Of a stretch of DNA of 64,000 nt, positions 58,553 through 64,000 are shown piece by piece. The notes beneath the pieces are model-generated. The model saw only the letters and a program-made list of their open reading frames with translations, had not been told where the DNA came from and did not search any database. The stretch covers positions 1 to 64,000 of the forward strand of contig CABYRL010000003.1 in the NCBI GenBank assembly GCA_902521465.1, in the 5' to 3' direction. Position 1 is the first letter of the stretch. Each line of letters opens with the position of its first letter. This DNA comes from an uncultured Alphaproteobacteria bacterium (GTDB taxonomy: Bacteria; Pseudomonadota; Alphaproteobacteria; HIMB59). A program made the position numbers and the translations under genes.

Positions 58553-59608
58553 ATGAAAAATAGCCAACCAAAAAATACCTACAAGGGTGGAGCAGAAGTA
58601 TTTAAAGGGTATGTAAGGCTTTCATCAAATGAGAACAACTATGGCCCAGCTAAATCTGTAAAGTCATTAATAAAAAAAAATATTAAATTTTCAAATATCT
58701 ATCCTGAGCTTGATGGAGAGAGTTTAATTAATCAAATTGCTAAAACTTATAAAATCAACAATAAACAAATTATATTAGGCGCAGGCTCAGATGAAGTTCT
58801 CCAAATGATATATGCTACTTTTTCAAAACCCAATGATGAAGTCGTTTTTACTAAATATGCTTTTGCTATGTATTCAATCTATGCAAAACACTTTAGATGC
58901 AAAGTAAAAAAATATGATGATAAAGAGTTTCAATTTAAATTAGAAAATTTAAGTAAAATGATCAGCTCAAAAACAAAAATTATTTTTTTAGCTAACCCCA
59001 ATAATCCTACAGGGTCTATTTTTTACAAAAATGAATTAATTAAATTTTTAAATAAAATAAGTAAAAAAACAATTGTTGTACTAGACTCAGCATACTGTGA
59101 ATATATTAGAGATAAAAAATATGATGATGGAATGCAATTAGTTAAAAAATTTTCTAATTTGATTATAACAAGGTCTTTTTCAAAAATATTTGCTCTAGGC
59201 GGCTTAAGAGTAGGTTGGGGATATGCTAATTCAAAGCTTATTTCTCAACTCTATCAATATAAAAAGCCTTTTAATGTATCAAGATTGTCATGCATTGCAG
59301 CTCAAGAGTCTTTGAAAAATAAAAAATGGATTAATGACTCTGTAAAAAATAATTTTGTAAACAAATCTCTTACTTGCAGAGGCTTAAATAACAAATTATT
59401 TGAAACCATTGATACTCAGGCCAATTTTATCCTTTTAAAGTTTAAAAATTCATCAATAACTCAAAAATTTGTTGATTTTTTACACTCCAATAAAATTACA
59501 GTCAGATCATTGTCATCATATGGATTACATAATTTTGTTAGGATGACCATAGGAACAAAAAGTGACATGAAAAAGGCAGTAAAAACAGCCAATAAATTTA
59601 ATGTTTAA
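58553..59608 (+). CDS. hisC: Histidinol-phosphate aminotransferase-like
   Basis: RLSSNENNYGPAKSVKS, LGAGSDEVLQMIY, NPNNPTGS, RSFSKIFALGGLRVGWGYA. Confidence 0.85.
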   Translation: MKNSQPKNTYKGGAEVFKGYVRLSSNENNYGPAKSVKSLIKKNIKFSNIYPELDGESLINQIAKTYKINNKQIILGAGSDEVLQMIYATFSKPNDEVVFTKYAFAMYSIYAKHFRCKVKKYDDKEFQFKLENLSKMISSKTKIIFLANPNNPTGSIFYKNELIKFLNKISKKTIVVLDSAYCEYIRDKKYDDGMQLVKKFSNLIITRSFSKIFALGGLRVGWGYANSKLISQLYQYKKPFNVSRLSCIAAQESLKNKKWINDSVKNNFVNKSLTCRGLNNKLFETIDTQANFILLKFKNSSITQKFVDFLHSNKITVRSLSSYGLHNFVRMTIGTKSDMKKAVKTANKFNV

Positions 59609-60497
59609 AAATATTCTCATAATTGGTTTTGGAATGATTGGATCATCAATAGCAAGATCAGTAATTAAAAAATACAAAAATGTTAATATTTTTGCTTTTG
59701 ATAAATCCAATAATCTTAAAATTAGAATCAATAAATCAAAATTAAATAATGTAAAAGTTTTGAAATCACTTCAAGAAATCAACAATTTAAATATTGATCT
59801 CATAATTATTTGTGTACCTATGCTCCAGTATCAATCTATATTCAAAAAACTAAGCATCATTAATTTAGATAAAACAATTGTTACAGATGTTGGCTCAACA
59901 AAAGTAAATATAGAAAAATTATATAATCAAAAAAAATATAAATTTAATTTTATTCCCTCACACCCAATAGCGGGTATTGAAAAAGCTGGACTGGAAAATG
60001 GATTTGATGGACTATTTACAAATAGATATAATATTATTTGTCCTTTAAAAAAATCTTCCAAGACAAACATCAATAAGATAGTTAGGTTTTGGAAGTCACT
60101 AAATATGAAAATAGAAATTATGTCTGCAAAAGAGCATGATAAAGTGCTTAGCTTGACTTCACATTTGCCTCATTTAATTTCCTATTCATTAGTTTTGACG
60201 GCAATGAAAAAAGAATCTTCACTAAATTCAAAGCTTGTAAAATTTTCTGCTGGTGGATTTAGAGACTTTACTAGAGTAGCAGGAAGTGATCCGGAAATGT
60301 GGAGGGATATATTTTTAGCAAATAATTCTCAAATTCAAAAATTAACTAATAATTTCATAAGTGAATTAAAAAAATTTTCTAAAACCCTCAATCAGGGAAA
60401 TTCTCAGAATTTATTAACAAAATTAAAGAAGACCAAAAACGTAAGAGATAGAATTGTTAAGGCAAGACAGGCAGGAAAGTTTATTCCTAATGATTAA
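59601..60497 (+). CDS. Prephenate/arogenate dehydrogenase
   Basis: ILIIGFGMIGSSIARSV, TDVGSTKVNI, IPSHPIAGIEKAGLENG, FRDFTRVAGSDPEMWRDIF. Confidence 0.9.
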   Translation: MFKNILIIGFGMIGSSIARSVIKKYKNVNIFAFDKSNNLKIRINKSKLNNVKVLKSLQEINNLNIDLIIICVPMLQYQSIFKKLSIINLDKTIVTDVGSTKVNIEKLYNQKKYKFNFIPSHPIAGIEKAGLENGFDGLFTNRYNIICPLKKSSKTNINKIVRFWKSLNMKIEIMSAKEHDKVLSLTSHLPHLISYSLVLTAMKKESSLNSKLVKFSAGGFRDFTRVAGSDPEMWRDIFLANNSQIQKLTNNFISELKKFSKTLNQGNSQNLLTKLKKTKNVRDRIVKARQAGKFIPND

Positions 60498-61158
60498 GGC
60501 TATTTATTTCCATTTTGAGTTTATTTAAAAATTCTTGCTTGCTTAACCCTGGAGGTATCGGTTCTTTAAATTCTACTGTTATGGAGCCTTTATGAATCTG
60601 ATTATTTTTAGGCCAAAATTTTCCAGAATTTAAAGCAATAGGCACAACTGGCTTGTTCAAAGACTTGTACATAGAATAAATTCCAGGTTTTAAATCAGGT
60701 TGATCCTTAAAGGTTGTTCTGGTTCCCTCGGGAAAAATTATTACAGGTCTATGATCTAAATATTCAGCTGTTTGTTGATTTACGTAACGAAGACTATGGA
60801 TTCCTTGTTTTCTATCAATAGCAATCATTCCCAATTTTTTAAGATAGGTCCCAAATAATGGAATATTCAATAATTCTTTTTTTAAAATATATGCAGGATT
60901 ATAAAAGAGCTCATTAAAGTATATTGTTTCAAACATTGACTGATGTTTACTTGCATAGAGATAACCCTTTTTGTGAGCAAAGTCAGAATTAATTACTTCT
61001 ATATTAATTCCAAACAGTTTTAAAATTACTGTCATGTTTCTTGTAAAGAAAAGCACAAAAAATCTAAATTTTATATATTTTAAGGGAAGGCCTAATAAAG
61101 AAATAATTAATACAATAGCTGTTGTAAAATAAAATGTTATTAAAAAACTAAATTTCAT
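60487..61158 (-). CDS. plsC: 1-acylglycerol-3-phosphate acyltransferase
   Basis: SKHQSMFET (HX4D-like site variant), FPEGTRTTFKD. Confidence 0.85.
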   Translation of the reverse strand: MKFSFLITFYFTTAIVLIISLLGLPLKYIKFRFFVLFFTRNMTVILKLFGINIEVINSDFAHKKGYLYASKHQSMFETIYFNELFYNPAYILKKELLNIPLFGTYLKKLGMIAIDRKQGIHSLRYVNQQTAEYLDHRPVIIFPEGTRTTFKDQPDLKPGIYSMYKSLNKPVVPIALNSGKFWPKNNQIHKGSITVEFKEPIPPGLSKQEFLNKLKMEINSLNH

Positions 61159-61714
61159 ATTTTTTTATAAAAACTAATTTTGAGACAATTAACTTAATGT
61201 ATTCCTCTACCAATTTTTCAAAAGGAATGACTATATCACTATTGCTTACAGAATAAGGAGTTACTTTCAAACCTGATAGTTGATTAAATAAAAATTCTGC
61301 ACGTTGCATATGTAAATCTGAAGTAATTAATAAAATCGATTTTATTTTTTTTTCTAAGGCCCAATATCTTGTTTCTAATGCATTTTCATATGTATTTTTT
61401 GATAAATATCCAACCTCAATACAACATTCAACAATGTTTTGATCAAAGTTAAGAATATTCACTAATACAACTTCTGAATTAAAGGTATTATCAACACCAG
61501 AAATAAACAACTTATTTTGATTAGATTTTTCGATTTGTTTATAACCCTCAATTATTCTTTCTCCTTTCCCCCCTGTTAATACAACAATCGCATCAACATT
61601 AAAGTTACTTACAGGACCATGAGATAAATTATTTTTAAATTTAATTAAACCAAGAGTTAAAAATAATAAGATTAAGGCGATTATAATATTTACACGCTTT
61701 AAAAATATTATCAT
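61148..61714 (-). CDS. YdcF/ElyC-family (DUF218) protein
   Basis: DAIVVLTGGKGERIIEGYK, LLITSDLHMQRAEFLF. Confidence 0.8.
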   Translation of the reverse strand: MIIFLKRVNIIIALILLFLTLGLIKFKNNLSHGPVSNFNVDAIVVLTGGKGERIIEGYKQIEKSNQNKLFISGVDNTFNSEVVLVNILNFDQNIVECCIEVGYLSKNTYENALETRYWALEKKIKSILLITSDLHMQRAEFLFNQLSGLKVTPYSVSNSDIVIPFEKLVEEYIKLIVSKLVFIKKYEI

Positions 61715-62901
61715 TACATGATCTCATTTTTACATAGATCTTCTAAGGTATCACGAGATCGGATAACACGATACTCATCTTTGTTGAATAATACCTCTAG
61801 AGGTCGAGGTCGACTATTATAAGTTGAGGACATAGAGGATCCGTAAGCACCAACATTCATAAATACTATATTGTCTCCGACTTTTATCTTGGGGAGTTCA
61901 ATATCTTTTACAAAATAATCAGTAGACTCACAAATTCCACCTGCAATATCATAAATTTCAACGTCCTTTGAGTTGTTTGAAACCTTTATTGGTGGCTTTA
62001 TGTCATACAAAGCTGGACGTATGTATTCAGAAAATGAACAGTCAATAATAGCAATTTTCTTATTACCACTATTTTTTATATATAAAACTTTACTGATAAG
62101 TTCACAGCTATCAGCTACTATAAATCTTCCAGGTTCAAAAATAATATTATAATTTTTACCATTAAGTATTTTGTTACAATTATTTTTCCAACTATCAAAA
62201 TTGATTTCTTTATCTGAGTGATCAAGAACAGCAAACCCTCCACCAAAATCTAAAGTATCAATATTTATATTATTTTTTAGATTTTGCTCATCTGCAATTT
62301 TGATTAGATTTTTATATGAACCAAGTAACTTCTGATAATCAGTTATTTGACTTCCTATATGAACAGAAAGTGTTTTTAAGTTTACCCCCTCTAAATTAGA
62401 GATTGTATCAAAGTCAATTTGATCAATTGAAATACCGAATTTACCTCCTGATAAACCAGTAGTAATCTTATCCATGGTCGACCCATCAATATCGGGGTTT
62501 ATTCTTATACCAATATTTGTTTTTAACCCCTTACTTAAAGAGTAATCATTAATGAATTCAATTTCCTCAATATTTTCAACATTTATAGAGTGAATTTTCT
62601 GCGTGATTGCGTACTTTAAATCGAAATCAGTTTTTCCTGGCCCATCAAATATAATATCCTCAGGTTCAAACCCGGCTTTCAATGATTTAAATAGCTCACC
62701 AGCAGAGACAACTTCAGCACCAAAACCACAACGATGAATAAGGTTTAAAATTGCAAGGTTAGGATTAGCTTTGACGGCAAAATTAAATTTTCTAGGAAAC
62801 TCTAATTCTAAATCATTTAGAAAATTTATTTTATCTTTAATTTTATCTTCATCATAAAGATAAAAAGGACTAGAAAACTCTTTTAATATTTTATCCAGCA
62901 T
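61714..62901 (-). CDS. lysA: Diaminopimelate decarboxylase
   Basis: FAVKANPNLAILNLI, HIGSQITD, DFGGGFAV, EPGRFIVADS, NVGAYGSSMSSTYNSRPRP. Confidence 0.95.
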   Translation of the reverse strand: MLDKILKEFSSPFYLYDEDKIKDKINFLNDLELEFPRKFNFAVKANPNLAILNLIHRCGFGAEVVSAGELFKSLKAGFEPEDIIFDGPGKTDFDLKYAITQKIHSINVENIEEIEFINDYSLSKGLKTNIGIRINPDIDGSTMDKITTGLSGGKFGISIDQIDFDTISNLEGVNLKTLSVHIGSQITDYQKLLGSYKNLIKIADEQNLKNNINIDTLDFGGGFAVLDHSDKEINFDSWKNNCNKILNGKNYNIIFEPGRFIVADSCELISKVLYIKNSGNKKIAIIDCSFSEYIRPALYDIKPPIKVSNNSKDVEIYDIAGGICESTDYFVKDIELPKIKVGDNIVFMNVGAYGSSMSSTYNSRPRPLEVLFNKDEYRVIRSRDTLEDLCKNEIM

Positions 62902-63050
62902 TATTCGCTCTCAGGGTAATCATAGTCATCATTAGGTGGAAATGGATATTGAGATTTATCTACAATACCCTCCGGTAGTTTATTAGGTTTTTGGTTTCCA
63001 CAGCCAATGATAAATATGGGTAATAATATTATTAATAAAAACTTGATCAT
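62901..63050 (-). CDS. Small lipoprotein, LptM/YifL-like; absent from ORF track
   Basis: MIKFLLIILLPIFIIGCGNQKPNKLPEGIVDKSQYPFPPNDDYDYPESE; lipobox IIGC; overlaps the lysA start and sits between argH and lysA. Confidence 0.75.
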   Translation of the reverse strand: MIKFLLIILLPIFIIGCGNQKPNKLPEGIVDKSQYPFPPNDDYDYPESE

Positions 63051-63086
63051 CTTACTCTCAGAAATTTAATATATTTTTTAATCACT

Positions 63087-64000
63087 CTAGAAACCTCTTT
63101 TGGATTTGAGCTCATGGGTGTTTTTTTTTCTTAATAGACTGTTATTTATATCAACATATTTATATATATTTTTATCAATTGATTTTTGAAATTTTTGGTA
63201 TTCATCAATTTTTATTTGTGAGAGATTTTTATTTTTTTTCTGAGCATAATTTACTATATCAGCAATAATTTTATAAGAGTCTCTGAAAGGTATTTTCTTT
63301 TCTATAACTAGATAGTCTGCTAAATCTGTAGCTGTAGCAAAATAATTATTGCATAAATCTCTTCCAATAGACTTTTCAAAATTAGATTTTGTAATAACTT
63401 TTTCCATAATTTTAATACAGCTTATTAACTCATCATAACAATCAAATATTATCCTTTTATCCTCCTGAAAATCTTTAAAATAAGTTAAAGGAAGATTTGA
63501 AACGATATTTGAGAGTTCTATTGACTTAATTCTAATGCTATTCGTTTTTGATCTTACAAGTTCTAATGAGTCGGGATTTCTTTTTTGAGGCATTATGGAA
63601 CTACCTGTAGAATATTCACTACTTATATTAAATAACTTCATGAAATTACTTGACCATAAAATTAGCTCAGATGATAATTTACTTAAATGCGTCGCAGTTA
63701 AAGAACTAGCATGTAGAAAATACATGCAAAAATCACGATCACTTACACCATCCATAGAATTATTTTTAGATTTTGAAAAATGTAAACTTTTATTTAATAA
63801 ACTTATATCTAAATTATAATTGCTACCTGCTAATGCGGCACTGCCTAATACATTTTCATCGCTATTATTTATACAAAAATCAAAATAATTTAAGTCTCTT
63901 TTAAACATCTCTAAATATGCAATTAAGTGATGTGCCAAAGATACAGGTTGTGCCACTTGCAAATGAGTAAATCCAGGAATAATAGTTTTTTCATTTCCAC
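63087..64000 (-). CDS. argH: Argininosuccinate lyase, C-terminal part (5' end outside window)
   Basis: EYSTGSSIMPQKRNPDSLELVRSK signature; open to the window end. Confidence 0.93.
   Translation of the reverse strand, partial: GNEKTIIPGFTHLQVAQPVSLAHHLIAYLEMFKRDLNYFDFCINNSDENVLGSAALAGSNYNLDISLLNKSLHFSKSKNNSMDGVSDRDFCMYFLHASSLTATHLSKLSSELILWSSNFMKLFNISSEYSTGSSIMPQKRNPDSLELVRSKTNSIRIKSIELSNIVSNLPLTYFKDFQEDKRIIFDCYDELISCIKIMEKVITKSNFEKSIGRDLCNNYFATATDLADYLVIEKKIPFRDSYKIIADIVNYAQKKNKNLSQIKIDEYQKFQKSIDKNIYKYVDINNSLLRKKNTHELKSKRGF

Noticed and set aside
1-64000. CRISPR array, toxin-antitoxin or classical phage-defence locus
   Set aside because: No regularly spaced direct repeats, Cas proteins, restriction-modification genes or recognisable toxin-antitoxin pair seen

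Overview
AT-rich bacterial chromosome segment. The gene families (metX-metW behind a SAM-II/SAM-V-like leader, glycerol-type ABC cassette, proteorhodopsin) suggest a streamlined marine alphaproteobacterium; this taxonomic call is inference. Left to right: myo-inositol catabolism (iolC partial, iolB, iolJ-like aldolase, mutarotase); a Gld-type ABC exporter set; Fe-alcohol dehydrogenase; an orphan ParA; a divergent cluster pairing PxpABC/biotin-carboxylase-type genes with a CUT2-like ABC transporter that has unusually long permeases; a rhodopsin with a DNI motif in place of the proteorhodopsin DTE motif, followed by a frameshift-split flotillin/SPFH protein and an SCP2-like protein; an alpha/beta hydrolase, a sodium:solute symporter, an N,N-dimethylformamidase-like pair, a cupin and a lactonase-fold protein; xylose isomerase and sugar-processing genes; a glycerol/polyol-type ABC transporter with DhaL/DhaK; tRNA-Ala(GGC); a stretch of small ORFans; then housekeeping genes (ung, gloB, metW/metX, hisC, tyrA-like, plsC, lysA, argH). 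The best candidates for undescribed biology are (1) the rhodopsin-flotillin-SCP2 locus with its non-canonical rhodopsin motif, (2) the lactamase-like/oversized-CUT2 transporter cluster, and (3) the amidase (DMFase-like) cluster next to them. No CRISPR array, rRNA, transposase or integrase was seen. All calls come from reading the sequence and translations; no searches were run.
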